From Rhodospirillales bacterium URHD0017 (lineage in GTDB: Bacteria > Pseudomonadota > Alphaproteobacteria > Reyranellales > Reyranellaceae), in the NCBI GenBank assembly GCA_900110395.1, contig FODP01000008.1:124001-188000 (forward strand): a stretch of 64,000 nucleotides of DNA, written 5' to 3'. This document shows positions 1-8,559 of this stretch, in pieces. Each line of letters opens with the position of its first letter. Within the stretch, counting starts at the first letter, position 1. Below the pieces are notes generated by a model, which was not told the origin of the DNA, did not search any database, and saw nothing but the letters and a program-made list of their open reading frames with translations. The translations under genes and the position numbers were made by a program.

Positions 1-992
1 ATCTGCCACGCGAACTGCTGCGGCTGGCTCAGGATCACCGCGCCGTACTTGGCGTAGGTGTAGTTGCGGAAGTCAGCGCCCTCGTCGACGAAGCGAACGC
101 CGTTGGCATTGACCATGATGCCGAGCGGATAGGAATGCTTCTGGAAGTTGTCGCCGACCTCGAGGTCGCCGAACTCGGGCGCGTTCATGTCCCAGCCGAC
201 GGCGTGGCCGCCCGACCAGTTGCCGTGCGCCTTGGCGCCGATCGCCAGCGCCATGTTGATGCCGGCGCCGGTGTTGAAGCGCGTGCCGCGCACCTTGGCG
301 AGGTCCCAGGTCGGCCCGAGATAGCGCGTGCGCATCTCGGCGTTGCTCTCGAAGCCGCCGCACGCCAGCACCACGGCCTTGGCGCCGATCCTGACCTTGC
401 GGCCCTTGTGGCGGGCGATGACGCCGCGCACCACGCCGTCCTCCTCGATCAGCGACACCGCCGCCGTCTGGTAGTGGATCGGGATGCCGGCCTTGATCGC
501 GGCCTTGTGCTCGAGATCGACCAGGCCCGGACCGCCGCCCCACGCCTCGACGGCGAGCCCGCCCCAGAACTTGTACTTGCCGTTCACCTTGAAGGCCTGG
601 CGGCCGTAGGAGGGCTGGAAGCGCACGCCCTTGGTGCGCATCCACTTCATGGTCTCGAAGCTGCGGCCGATCAGGATGTCGGTGAGTTCGGGATCGCAGC
701 GGTAGTTGGTGACACGGCCCATGTCGTCTAAAAATTCATCGGCGGTGTACTTGCCGAAATCGACGTCGCGCTTCTCGTCCTCGGTGAGGTCGTAGAGTTG
801 CACGAGGTCGTCGACGCCGTGGAACACCACGCGCATGGCGCCCGCCGTATAGGTGCTGTTGCCGCCGCGCTCCTCTTCGGGGGCGGCCTCGAGCATGGCG
901 ACCGAAGCGCCCGTTTCACGCGCTGCAAGGGCGGCACAGGCGGCCGCATTTCCGGCGCCCACCACCAGCACATCGACCTGGAAATCGTCCAC
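1..992 (-). CDS. FAD-dependent dehydrogenase (TcuA / fumarate reductase flavoprotein type), 3' end outside window
   Basis: Flavoprotein of the fumarate reductase/succinate dehydrogenase family, likely oxidising a small organic acid; tricarballylate dehydrogenase TcuA is the closest guess. The N-terminus reads VDVLVVGAGNAACAAL, a dinucleotide-binding GxGxxA fold, followed by EEERGGNSTYTAGAMRVVF, where GGNS is typical of the family. Later come AVVLACGGFESN and FNTGAGINMALAIGA, the FAD-contacting segments of the same family. The start is a GTG at 992 with GAGGAG about 8 bases upstream. About 330 residues are visible; the family is usually 450-500 long, so the C-terminal part lies outside the window. 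The family call is firm; the substrate is inferred. Confidence 0.85.
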   Translation of the reverse strand, partial: MDDFQVDVLVVGAGNAAACAALAARETGASVAMLEAAPEEERGGNSTYTAGAMRVVFHGVDDLVQLYDLTEDEKRDVDFGKYTADEFLDDMGRVTNYRCDPELTDILIGRSFETMKWMRTKGVRFQPSYGRQAFKVNGKYKFWGGLAVEAWGGGPGLVDLEHKAAIKAGIPIHYQTAAVSLIEEDGVVRGVIARHKGRKVRIGAKAVVLACGGFESNAEMRTRYLGPTWDLAKVRGTRFNTGAGINMALAIGAKAHGNWSGGHAVGWDMNAPEFGDLEVGDNFQKHSYPLGIMVNANGVRFVDEGADFRNYTYAKYGAVILSQPQQFAWQ

Positions 993-1044
993 TTTGGCAC
1001 TCCTCTTGCAGGCACGGCCCCAGAATTGCGGGTAGAATACCGTT

Positions 1045-1695
1045 ATGGGTGATCGTTTCGACCGTCTAGGGGTCCGGCATGCCAATGTCGAGGCCCTGCT
1101 GCGCAGGCCCGGCATCGGCCACAACAACGGCCCGACCTTCGACATGTCGTGGGAGGCCTGGGTGTGGCGCCGCGCCACCGCCAAGGCGTGGAAAAACCCC
1201 AAGCCGGAAGTGGCGATGATGCGGCTGAAGCGCGCCGAGCGGCTGGGCATCACCTACAAGGAACTGACCGCGGCAATCATGGATTCGGGCGCCCACCTCG
1301 GCGCCGCCGTGATCCCCCTGTCGCTGGCCGCCCGCGTGCGCCGCGGTCCCAACCGCGAGATCATCGTCGAGCCGCGCAATTCGGTCGCGGCCCTTGTAGC
1401 GAAATTCCGCGGCCGCCTGTTGGTGCTGGGCGACATCGACGCCGTGCCCGGCCTCAGCGAAGAGGAACGCGCCGAGTTCCTGGCGACCCTCAACCGCGCC
1501 TTCGACGGCAAGGTCGAGACGATCGGCTGGGGCCATGACGGCCCCGCCATCCGCAAGATGCTCAAGGCCAACAACCTGCCGCACCAGGAGGCCTTCCTGG
1601 TCGGCGCCGGCATGGGCCATCAGGTGCTGGGCGAAGCGGCCGGCCTGCCGCTCACCAAGGACATCGAGAGCTGGTTCGCCTCGACCTCACCCTGA
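1045..1695 (+). CDS. Hypothetical protein with N-terminal GIGHNNGP motif
   Basis: 216 residues, no family with known function recognised. The N-terminal region carries RRPGIGHNNGPTFD, a GHNxGP motif I associate with uncharacterised alphaproteobacterial proteins, followed by a basic helical segment (WRRATAKAWKNPKPE) and a mixed alpha/beta C-terminal half (LVLGDIDAVPGLSEEERAEF; FLVGAGMGHQVLGEAAGLP). No signal peptide or membrane segment is evident, so it is probably cytoplasmic. It is divergent from the FAD dehydrogenase with about 50 bases between. Its last codons and stop (1693-1695) lie inside the left arm of an intergenic inverted repeat, so the present C-terminus was probably set by that repeat. 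Confidence 0.75.
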   Translation: MGDRFDRLGVRHANVEALLRRPGIGHNNGPTFDMSWEAWVWRRATAKAWKNPKPEVAMMRLKRAERLGITYKELTAAIMDSGAHLGAAVIPLSLAARVRRGPNREIIVEPRNSVAALVAKFRGRLLVLGDIDAVPGLSEEERAEFLATLNRAFDGKVETIGWGHDGPAIRKMLKANNLPHQEAFLVGAGMGHQVLGEAAGLPLTKDIESWFASTSP

Positions 1696-1791
1696 GGAGC
1701 GTCCCGCAGGGACGCGTCTCGAAGGGTGGGCAACCACAAGGTGCTCGTTCCCATCCTTCGAGACGCATCGCTGCGCGATGCTCCTCAGGAT
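1691..1791. repeat. Intergenic inverted repeat, CCTGAGGAGC...GAAGGATGG family
   Basis: Left arm 1691-1730 and right arm 1750-1791 are near-complementary over about 40 bases. Each arm holds its own small palindrome (GTCCC-GCA-GGGAC at 1701-1713; a GCATCG/CGATGC hairpin at about 1774-1780 in the right arm). A single-arm copy of the same element occurs at 33509-33551. The arrangement resembles the short palindromic elements dispersed in many alphaproteobacterial genomes. The left arm contains the stop codon of the preceding gene. Confidence 0.85.
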
Positions 1792-1834
1792 GAGGCGGTG
1801 GGTGTAACGAGGACGGTGTTGTATTGAGGTCCCC

Positions 1835-3038
1835 ATGACCTCACCTTTCACGCCGCCCCTCAAGGGCATCCGCGTCGTCGAACTCACCCACACCATCCTC
1901 GGGCCGTCCTGCGGCATGATCCTGGCCGATCTCGGCGCCGAGGTGATCAAGGTCGAGCCGGTCGACGGCGATCGCACGCGCAAGCTGAAAGGCTTCGGCG
2001 GCGGCTTCTTCGGCTACTTCAACCGCAACAAGCAGAGCCTCGCACTCAATGCCGACGCGCCCGAGGGCAGGGCGGTGCTGGTGAAGTTGCTGCAATCGGC
2101 CGACGTGCTGATCGAGAATTTCGCGCCGGGCTCGATGAGCAAGCGCGGCCTCGGGCCCGAGCATCTGGAGAAGATCAATCCGCGGCTGGTCTACTGCGCC
2201 CTGAAAGGCTTCCTGCCCGGGCCGTACGAAAAGCGCCCGGCGCTCGACGAGGTCGTGCAGATGATGGGCGGGCTTGCCTACATGACCGGACCGACCGGCC
2301 GGCCGTTGCGCGCCGGCACCTCGGTCGTCGACATTCTAGGCGGGCTCTTTGGCGCCTTCGGCACGGTGCTGACGCTGCAGCAGCGCCAGCGCACCGGCAA
2401 GGGCGGGCTGGTCGAGAGCGCCTTGTTCGAATCGGTGGTGTTCCTGATGGGACAGCATCTCGCCATCACCGCCATGAACGGCGCGCCGCCGCCGCCCATG
2501 CCCGAGCGCGTGAGCTCATGGGCGATTTACGAGATCTTTTACACCAATGACGGCCAGCAGGCGTTCATCGGCATCACCAGCGACGGCCAGTGGAAACGCT
2601 TCTGCGAGTTTCTTCGACCAGCACGAGATGGCCGCCGACCCCAAGCTCGCCACCAACAACCAGCGCATCGAGGCGCGCCCCTGGCTGGTGCCCAAGGTCG
2701 CCGAAATCTTCAAACGCTACGGCATGGCCGAGCTCGAGCAGAAGTGCCTCGAAGCCGACATCTCCTTCGCGCCGGTCGCGCGGCCGCAGGACCTCTTCGA
2801 TCATCCGCATCTTTTGGCCAACGGCTCCCTGGCGCCGACCACCCTGCCGGGCGGCGTGAAGACGCGCCTGCCGCTGCTGCCGTTCCAGATGCTGGGCTGG
2901 CGGCCGCCGCTCACCTCCGATCCGCCGGAGGTCGGCCAGCACAATGACGCGGTGCTGGCTGCGATCGGCTACGATGCTGCGGGCATCGCCGCGCTCAAGG
3001 CGGCGGGGATGCTGGGTCCGAAGCAGGAGACGACATGA
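1835..3038 (+). pseudogene. CaiB/BaiF family CoA-transferase, interrupted by a one-base frameshift
   Basis: Type III CoA-transferase that moves CoA between carboxylic acids. The start gives PLKGIRVVELTHTILGPSCG and then ADLGAEVIKVEPVDGDRTR, the classic family N-terminus; RLVYCALKGFLP and QRQRTGKGGLVESALFESVV follow. Reading frame one runs to SDGQWKRFCEF near 2610, then homology moves one base forward to FDQHEMAADPKLATNNQRIE and on to the stop at 3036-3038 (HPHLLANGSLAPTTLPGG, QHNDAVLAAIGYDAAGIAALKAAG). One extra T in the run around 2608-2613 explains the break; without it the protein would be about 400 residues, the normal size. It is either a recent null allele or a sequencing error. The stop overlaps the next start (ATGA). 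Confidence 0.88.
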
Positions 3039-3505
3039 AGATCAGGCGGGTGGTCACCAGTCACGACGACAAGGGCAAGGCCGTCGTCGCCATCGACGAG
3101 GTCTCGCGCGACGTCGTGTCGTTCCGGCCGGGCGCCACCGTTGCCAACGTCTGGTCGACGGCCGGCTTTCCCGTCGACAACAACGGATTCAAGGACACCG
3201 CCAAGGAGATCACCGCGACGACGCGGGCCGGCGGCACCGTCTTCCGGGTGATCGAGTTCGCGCCCGGCGTGGCGCCGCGCAATCACCGCACCGATTCCAT
3301 CGACTATGCGGTCGTGCTGTCGGGCGAGATCGACATGACGCTCGACGACCAGGTCGTCACGCTGCGGGCCGGCGACGTGCTGGTGCAGCGCGGGACCATC
3401 CACAACTGGATCAACCGGTCCGCCGCGCCCTGCGTGATCGCCTTCGTGCTGATCGACGCCAAGCCGGTCGAGCACGACGGCAAGCCGCTGGCGGCCCACG
3501 GCTAG
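3035..3505 (+). CDS. Cupin-domain protein
   Basis: 156 residues with one conserved beta-barrel cupin in the C-terminal two thirds: FRVIEFAPGVAPRNHRTDS leading to the first motif, a VVLSGEIDMTLDD strand, then RAGDVLVQRGTIHNWINRS as the second motif with its histidine. Such proteins bind a metal or a small ligand; substrate unknown. The start overlaps the CoA-transferase stop by four bases (ATGA) and has AGGAGA upstream, so the two form one transcription unit and the cupin may act in the same acid-degradation route. That pathway link is inferred from position only. Confidence 0.85.
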   Translation: MKIRRVVTSHDDKGKAVVAIDEVSRDVVSFRPGATVANVWSTAGFPVDNNGFKDTAKEITATTRAGGTVFRVIEFAPGVAPRNHRTDSIDYAVVLSGEIDMTLDDQVVTLRAGDVLVQRGTIHNWINRSAAPCVIAFVLIDAKPVEHDGKPLAAHG

Positions 3506-3631
3506 CGCCGCGACACAGACGAAACAAATTTTCCGGATCGCAATACGGCGAAGATACGGCAGGCCGATACAAACGGGGCGTCCGGCGAGGGCAATACCGC
3601 TCCGCCTCACGGTGCACCCCCGGGAACCCCG

Positions 3632-3832
3632 ATGTTTCAGCTGATCGGCAGCCTCCTGGCCTTCTTCGCCATCGTTTCCGTCCTGGCCGGCTCGCCCGTC
3701 GCCGGCACGGTGTTCGCCCTCGCCACCTTTGCCTGGGTCGTCGTCGCCAAGCCGAACCGTCGCGAGCGTCCCGCGAAGGAGATCGTGCCTTGGGGCGCCA
3801 TCCACGAAGCCCGCTTCAGCCGTCCGCTCTAG
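3632..3832 (+). CDS. Small hypothetical membrane protein
   Basis: 66 residues. Residues about 3-40 are continuous hydrophobic sequence (LIGSLLAFFAIVSVLAGSPV then FALATFAWVVVAK), fitting two short transmembrane helices, followed by a basic tail RRERPAKEIVPWG. No known family was recognised. A good Shine-Dalgarno sequence is not visible before the ATG, and the 126-base gap from the cupin gene suggests a separate message. The hydrophobic pattern makes chance coding less likely, but the call rests on that alone. Confidence 0.5.
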   Translation: MFQLIGSLLAFFAIVSVLAGSPVAGTVFALATFAWVVVAKPNRRERPAKEIVPWGAIHEARFSRPL

Positions 3833-4556
3833 CGCCTTCACCTCAGGAAGAAAGCTCTGAGGCGAACCTTCGTCGCTTCGAGATCTTCAGCAGCATCTGT
3901 CTGGGCAAGACCGGCGTCCTTTTTCATGTGGCGGCTCAGCACATGCCGGCAGCCAAGGGCTCCGAAATGTGGACGCAGGGTCGGTATCGCGAGGATCCAG
4001 GCGCGCAGACGGCTCCCAAACGTCCCGTCAGCGAAGCGAAATGAGATAACAGGCAAGGTTCGCACGTTCGGTCCCGTCGGCCAGTCCAGAGAACGCCAGT
4101 CGCGTGTCGGCGACCAAGGCTCGTCGATCCGCACCCGGTCGTGTTGCGGCGCTGGCGCCATCGTGTCCGCCCCGCTGCGGCGTTCAATGAACGGACGTGC
4201 GAAAGCGTTGAACATCGTGGCGCGCCAGGACGCGATCTCCACCCTGCTTGCCTTGCGGTCGCCGCGGTTGCCTGCGGGGATCGATACGGCTCGGCTGCTG
4301 CGTTGCATGTCTCGCTCCATTCGGCGGAGAATCAACGCCCGGCAGCCGGTCCTGACGATCTTCGTTTTTGAAACGCGCCGGAACGAATTGGTAGCACCCG
4401 GGCGACGGCATCGCCCATCGCGGACAGAAGCTCGAGCCGCCACAGATACATTCAATGCCTTCGTGCACCCGTTCATTGCTGCGAAGACCGACAGGCAGAT
4501 AAGGGACCCTGCGGGAGAACGGCGTTGTGCCGTCCTCGAAGAATGTGGAGGTCGCC
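3833..4556. other. Long stretch without a recognisable gene, lower GC than its surroundings
   Basis: About 720 bases with no frame that gives a recognisable protein on either strand. Long open frames exist (minus 4476-3838; plus from 3926) but their translations are Arg/Ser-rich without any known motif. By eye the base composition is visibly less G+C-rich than the flanking genes. The stretch contains the coding-like inverted pair at 4185-4213 / 4450-4478. It directly precedes the truncated halogenase, so it may be decayed or imported DNA belonging to the same event. Confidence 0.55.
4185..4478. repeat. Imperfect inverted pair of 29 bases, coding-like
   Basis: The plus strand at 4185-4213 and the minus strand at 4478-4450 match at 22 of 29 positions, and all seven differences are transitions. 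Read from the internal ATG they give MNGRAKALN and MNGCTKALN, with most changes at third codon positions. The two copies point toward each other, about 235 bases apart. This looks like the 5' ends of two decayed, convergent copies of one gene rather than a regulatory hairpin. Confidence 0.5.
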
Positions 4557-5643
4557 ATGCCGGACAAGCCGTTGCCAGAGAAGACCACCGTGCTCGTCGT
4601 TGGCGGCGGTCCGGCGGGAACGACGGCGGCCACGCTGCTGGCGCGCGCGGGCATCGATGTCGTCCTGGTCGAGCGCGACGTGTTTCCGCGCTATCACATC
4701 GGCGAGTCGCTGCTGCCGAGCCTGCTCGAGGTCCTCGAGCTGCTGGGCGCGCGCTCGGAATTCGATCGGCAGGGTTTCACGCGCAAGCCCGGCGGCTATT
4801 TCGAGTGGAAGGGCGAGACCTGGTCGTTGGATTTCGGCGAGCTACGCGGCAAGCACAAGTACAGCTTCCAGGTCTCGCGTTCGCAGTTCGATCATTTCCT
4901 GCTCAAGCACGCGCGTGCCCAGGGCGTGCGCGTGTTCGAGAACGTCGGCGTCAGCGAGCTGCTGTTCACCGAGGGGCGCCCATATGCGGCGCGATGCACG
5001 GTGGGCAAAGGCTCGTACTCGTTTCAGATCGATTTCGACTATCTCGTCGACGCCACCGGCCGGGCGGGCCTCATGTCGACGCGGTATCTCCGCAATCGCT
5101 CGTACCACAACGTCTTCAAGAACGTCGCCCTCTGGGGCTACTGGCAGGGAGTCGAATGGCCGGCGGCCGCGCGAGACGGCGCCATCCTGGTGGCTTCGAT
5201 CCCGAAGAACGGCTGGATCTGGGGCATTCCCCTCAGCAATGGCGAGTTGAGCGTCGGGACGGTCCTTCACATCAGCGCCTACCAGGCGGCGCGCGAGAAG
5301 GCGTCGTTGCCGGAGATCTACCACGACGCGATCGCGCAATGTCCGCTGGTCGACCGCGTCCTCAAGCCGGGCAAGCTGGTCACCAAGCTCAAGGCCGAGC
5401 AGGACTACTCCTATCGGGCAACAAGCTTCGCCGGACCGGGATACTTCATGGCCGGCGACGCCGCGTGCTTCCTCGATCCATTGCTGTCGACCGGCGTGCA
5501 CCTCGCGATGTACAGCGGCATGCTGGCGGCTGCCAGCATCGCAAGCCTGGTGCGTGGCGAAATTGGCGAGTCCGAGGCCATCAGCTATTTCGAGCAGAAC
5601 TACCGCCAGGCCTATCTGCGCCTGCTGGTCTTCGTCCCGATGG
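4557..5643 (+). pseudogene. Flavin-dependent halogenase-like oxidoreductase, C-terminally truncated
   Basis: FAD enzyme of the tryptophan-halogenase/geranylgeranyl-reductase-like superfamily. Visible motifs: TTVLVVGGGPAGTTAATLLA (GxGxxG FAD site, residues about 10-30), ERDVFPRYHIGESLLPS (the RxxIGES segment typical of halogenases), VDATGRAGL, then YFMAGDAACFLDPLLSTGVH (second FAD motif with GDAAxFxDPxxSxGV). The start chosen is the ATG at 4557 with GGAGG five bases upstream; a GTG ten codons earlier is possible. Recognisable homology stops at YLRLLVFVPMG near 5643, about 360 residues in, where 420-500 would be usual. Beyond this the sequence belongs to a transporter in another frame, so the gene has lost its 3' end by deletion. 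Confidence 0.8.
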
Positions 5644-5646
5644 GGT

Positions 5647-5913
5647 CGAGGCCTGGCCGACGTGCTGCTCCTCGATACGCTCAATCAGATGATACCTTCC
5701 GCGGTCCGCGCGACCGTGATCTCCATGAACAGCCTGTGCGTGCGCGCGATCTTCGCGGCGCTCGGCCCGGCGGTCGGATACGCGATCGACGGCTGGGGGC
5801 TCTCGCTCGTCTTGCTGGCGTGCGGCGGCGTGTCGCTTGCAGTCTACACCTTCGTGCTTTTGCCATTGGTCTTCCGGGAAATCCTGGTCGGCCAGCCCAG
5901 TCGACTCGACTGA
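5647..5913 (+). pseudogene. C-terminal remnant of an MFS transporter
   Basis: About 88 codons starting abruptly with RGLADVLLLDTLNQMIPS and continuing AVRATVISMNSLCVRAIFAA, LGPAVGYAIDGWGL, then a final hydrophobic helix LVLLACGGVSLAVYTFVLLP. This matches the last two transmembrane helices and the preceding cytoplasmic loop (NxxIPSxxRATxxS) of major facilitator drug/metabolite exporters. No start codon or first ten helices are present. It is in a different frame from the halogenase, and the join lies at about 5643-5647, so one deletion probably removed the end of the halogenase and the start of an adjacent exporter. Confidence 0.75.
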
Positions 5914-5968
5914 GGGCCTGGGCGCGCGTTTCCGGGGAATGGGTCATGTCCGAACTGCAGGCTGAACG

Positions 5969-6847
5969 GTGCGTATGGCGCTCTTCCGCGACGGCGCCGC
6001 GCAAGCCCGACAGTCGCCGGGGTTCGGCAACCTCGAGCTGGTGCTTCTCGCCGATATCCACCTGCATGAGGAGTACGACGACGAACGCGCCGATATCCTT
6101 GAGGCGAGGATGGCGGCGGATCGCCTTCAGCGACATCCGGTCATCCTCGGCCGCACCGGGGAGCGATCGCTGGTGCATCTCGACGGCGCGACGCGCATCC
6201 AGGTGCTGCGGCGGCTGGGCTGCCGACATGTGGCGGCGCAGATCGTCGACTACCGGGACGAGGCGGCGATCTCCTTGCTGACGTGGTCTCACCTGACCTG
6301 CCTAGACGAGTCGACATTGCTGCGGCTCGCGCAGGCGTTTCCCGCCTGCTCGCTTGAAAGAATGAACGGCCATGAGGCCGCGGCGGGACTGGCTCAACGG
6401 CGCCTCGCGGCCGCCGTGACCTTCTTCGCAAGCGGCAACGTGCTCGGACTGGCCTGCGGCCTGCCGATCGGTGGCCGTATCGGGTTACTCAACGCCCTCG
6501 TGCAGTCGTACGCCATGCCGCCGCAACGCGAGATCGTTGCGGCCAACGGTCATGGCGGCGCGCCGGGATCGCCTTGCGATCGGCACCCGCAGGCGAACGC
6601 GATGATCTCGTTCCCGTCCTTAAGCAAGGAAGACGTGCTCGAGGTCGCGCTCGGCGGCACGACGCTGTTTCCACCCGGCATCACCCGCCATGTCATCAAC
6701 TGCGGCCGCATCCTTCACGTCAATGCGCCGTTCACGCTTCTGCGTTCGTCGCGCCCGCTCGAGGAGAAGGCGCGTCAGTTCGAGGCCATGCTGGCCGGGC
6801 GGCACCAGCGCATCTACCAGGAAGCGACCATACAGTTCGAGAACTAG
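5969..6847 (+). CDS. ParB/sulfiredoxin-fold protein similar to SbnI-type free serine kinases
   Basis: 292 residues. The N-terminal half reads NLELVLLADIHLHEEYDDER, then HPVILGRTGERSLVHLDGAT, RIQVLRRLGCRHVAAQIVDY, matching the ParB-like fold of archaeal SerK and staphylococcal SbnI, where the DGATR/DGANR segment is the signature; those enzymes phosphorylate free L-serine and SbnI also regulates siderophore genes. The C-terminal half contains GITRHVINCGRILHVNAPFT. The start is GTG 5969 or ATG 5975; no strong ribosome site separates them. It follows the halogenase/MFS scar in the same direction and may be the last intact member of that locus. Kinase activity is inferred from family resemblance. 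Confidence 0.7.
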   Translation: MRMALFRDGAAQARQSPGFGNLELVLLADIHLHEEYDDERADILEARMAADRLQRHPVILGRTGERSLVHLDGATRIQVLRRLGCRHVAAQIVDYRDEAAISLLTWSHLTCLDESTLLRLAQAFPACSLERMNGHEAAAGLAQRRLAAAVTFFASGNVLGLACGLPIGGRIGLLNALVQSYAMPPQREIVAANGHGGAPGSPCDRHPQANAMISFPSLSKEDVLEVALGGTTLFPPGITRHVINCGRILHVNAPFTLLRSSRPLEEKARQFEAMLAGRHQRIYQEATIQFEN

Positions 6848-6877
6848 ACCGGGGCCGGTCGCCGCGCGAGGAGACGT

Positions 6878-7942
6878 TCATTGGCTGCGAAGAGCGGGCC
6901 GATCCTTGGCACGGCGGGACAGAGGCGGGCGGGCCGTGCGATCGCGCCTCTTGCCTTTGGTCGATCGCGTCGGCCGCTGGTCGGCCACCGGATCGCGCGC
7001 CACGCCGGTGATCACGTCGCGCTGCTCGGCGAAGACCTGCTTCATCCAGTCGATCACCGCGCGCACGCAAGGGCCGCGGCGCACATCGCGGTGGACGACC
7101 ATCCAGTATTCGGCCGCCAGCTCGGCGATCGGCGCCGTCAGCCGCTCGAGCAGGGGATGGCCGTCGCCGACGTAGCACGGCAGGACGCCGCGGCCGGTAC
7201 CCGCCACAATGGCTTCCAGATGCATGAGCATCGAGGAGGCGCGCAGCGCCACGGCGTCTTGCGTTCCGGCTACCTGCTGGCGGACCCAGCGCGCGGGTTC
7301 GAAATTGGCCTGGCTCTCGGTGTAGGTCACCCACGCATCCGCGTTCTTGCCGCGGCGGCGATAGACTGCGCAGGCGAAGCTACCGAGCTTGCAGATGTAG
7401 AAGTCGCCGCTGTCAGGCGGCTCGTGGCGCAAGGCGAGATCGGCCTCGCGTCGCGCCAGGTTCGCCGGTCGCGAGGCGACGAGCTCCAGGGTGATGCCCG
7501 AGGGCAGCGCCGTCGCCGTCGATCCCGCAAGGCAGCGCGCCAGGAACCCGGCGGCGCACTCGCCGGTCGATACCCGCACCGTGCCGCTCAAGGCGGCGGA
7601 AGCCGCCGCCCGCCGTCGCTCCAGGCTGAGCACAGCCTGCTCGACGCTTTCGGCGGCAGGCACCAGCCGTTCCCCGGCGGCGTTGAGCCGCGCGCCGTCG
7701 GGCAGGCGATCGAACAGGGTCGGGCCGAACGTGGCCTCAAACGCGGCCAAGCGGCGGGCGATCGTCGGCTGGCTCAGCCCGAGCGCCCGGCCGGCGGCGC
7801 GCAGCGAGCCGTGTCGGACGACGGCGAGGAACACGCGGACATCGTCCCAGTCCATCGTCCGGCCGTTGGCTGGCGCCGTAGGGGTCGCTGCACGCTGCGA
7901 CCCGGCGTGCCCCTCAAGTCCCGATCCGTCGAGAGCGGCCAT
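6878..7942 (-). CDS. LysR-family transcriptional regulator
   Basis: LysR activator/repressor. The helix-turn-helix reads MDWDDVRVFLAVVRHGSLRA then AGRALGLSQPTIARRLAAFE, followed by FDRLPDGARLNAAGERLVPA. The rest is the substrate-sensing domain (LSGTVRVSTGECAAGFLARC; GRGVLPCYVGDGHPLLERL) and a basic C-terminal tail. I chose the ATG at 7942, which has AGGA seven bases upstream; this leaves a 29-residue extension before the usual LysR start at 7855, which is a valid alternative. It is divergent from the cupin gene at 8124, the usual arrangement for a LysR protein and its target, so it probably controls that gene. Confidence 0.85.
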   Translation of the reverse strand: MAALDGSGLEGHAGSQRAATPTAPANGRTMDWDDVRVFLAVVRHGSLRAAGRALGLSQPTIARRLAAFEATFGPTLFDRLPDGARLNAAGERLVPAAESVEQAVLSLERRRAAASAALSGTVRVSTGECAAGFLARCLAGSTATALPSGITLELVASRPANLARREADLALRHEPPDSGDFYICKLGSFACAVYRRRGKNADAWVTYTESQANFEPARWVRQQVAGTQDAVALRASSMLMHLEAIVAGTGRGVLPCYVGDGHPLLERLTAPIAELAAEYWMVVHRDVRRGPCVRAVIDWMKQVFAEQRDVITGVARDPVADQRPTRSTKGKRRDRTARPPLSRRAKDRPALRSQ

Positions 7943-8123
7943 GACACGTTCCTGTGTCGCTGTTCGCCATTTCGATGGCGTCGGTGTTTTGTACCACAAC
8001 CGGAGTGATAGGAAAACGTGCCGGTGGTCTCCAGAATCGGGGAACACCGCAGCGGGACTGCGGCGTTACACTTCAGCGACAGGCACGGGGGCCGACGGAG
8101 ATTGCCCAACAGAGGAGGGTGTC

Positions 8124-8537
8124 ATGCCGACCATCATCGATGTGACTGCCGAAGCTGCCAAACTCACGATGTTCAAAGGAAGGACGCCGACGACGAGCTT
8201 CGCGGCCCGCAAGGGCACGGCAGTGAACCTGTCGCCCTATCGCGACGGGCTGCTGCTTCTCGCCAAGTTCACCGGCAAAGGCCATTGGGAGACCCATCCC
8301 GCGGACGAGCTGGTGTGGGTTCTCGAGGGCAGCCTGACCCTGGACATCGTCGAAGGCGACCAGCCGCGGTCCTACACGGTGGGCGCCGGAATGATGGCCA
8401 TCGTCCCCGAGGGCGCCTGGCACCGCGTTCACTCCGCAGCCGGCGCGACCGTGTGGTCGGCCCCGGTCCCCGGTGATCATATTGATCTCGACGTCGACGA
8501 CCCCCGATCAGTCGAGCGCCAGGTCGCCAAGGTCTGA
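8124..8537 (+). CDS. Cupin-domain protein
   Basis: 137 residues. Single cupin: KFTGKGHWETHPADELVWVL carries the H/E ligands of motif 1, GSLTLDIVEGDQPRSYTVGAG forms the central strands, and MMAIVPEGAWHRVHSAAGAT is motif 2. Likely a metal-dependent small-molecule enzyme or binding protein; substrate unknown. GAGGAGGG precedes the ATG. It faces the LysR regulator across about 180 bases, and I infer that it is that regulator's target. It is not similar enough to the cupin at 3035 to be a clear recent duplicate. Confidence 0.85.
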   Translation: MPTIIDVTAEAAKLTMFKGRTPTTSFAARKGTAVNLSPYRDGLLLLAKFTGKGHWETHPADELVWVLEGSLTLDIVEGDQPRSYTVGAGMMAIVPEGAWHRVHSAAGATVWSAPVPGDHIDLDVDDPRSVERQVAKV

Positions 8538-8559
8538 GAGGCAGGACCTGGTCCGCGCG

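Noticed and set aside
3838..4476. 212-codon minus-strand frame in the gene-poor stretch
   Set aside because: Apart from the MNGCTKALN repeat start, no family or coherent fold can be seen; kept only as part of the low-GC region.
4527..6281. Open frame continuing from the halogenase into unrelated sequence to 6281
   Set aside because: After about 5643 this frame has no homology; the MFS remnant and the serine-kinase-like gene occupy other frames, so the extension is fortuitous.
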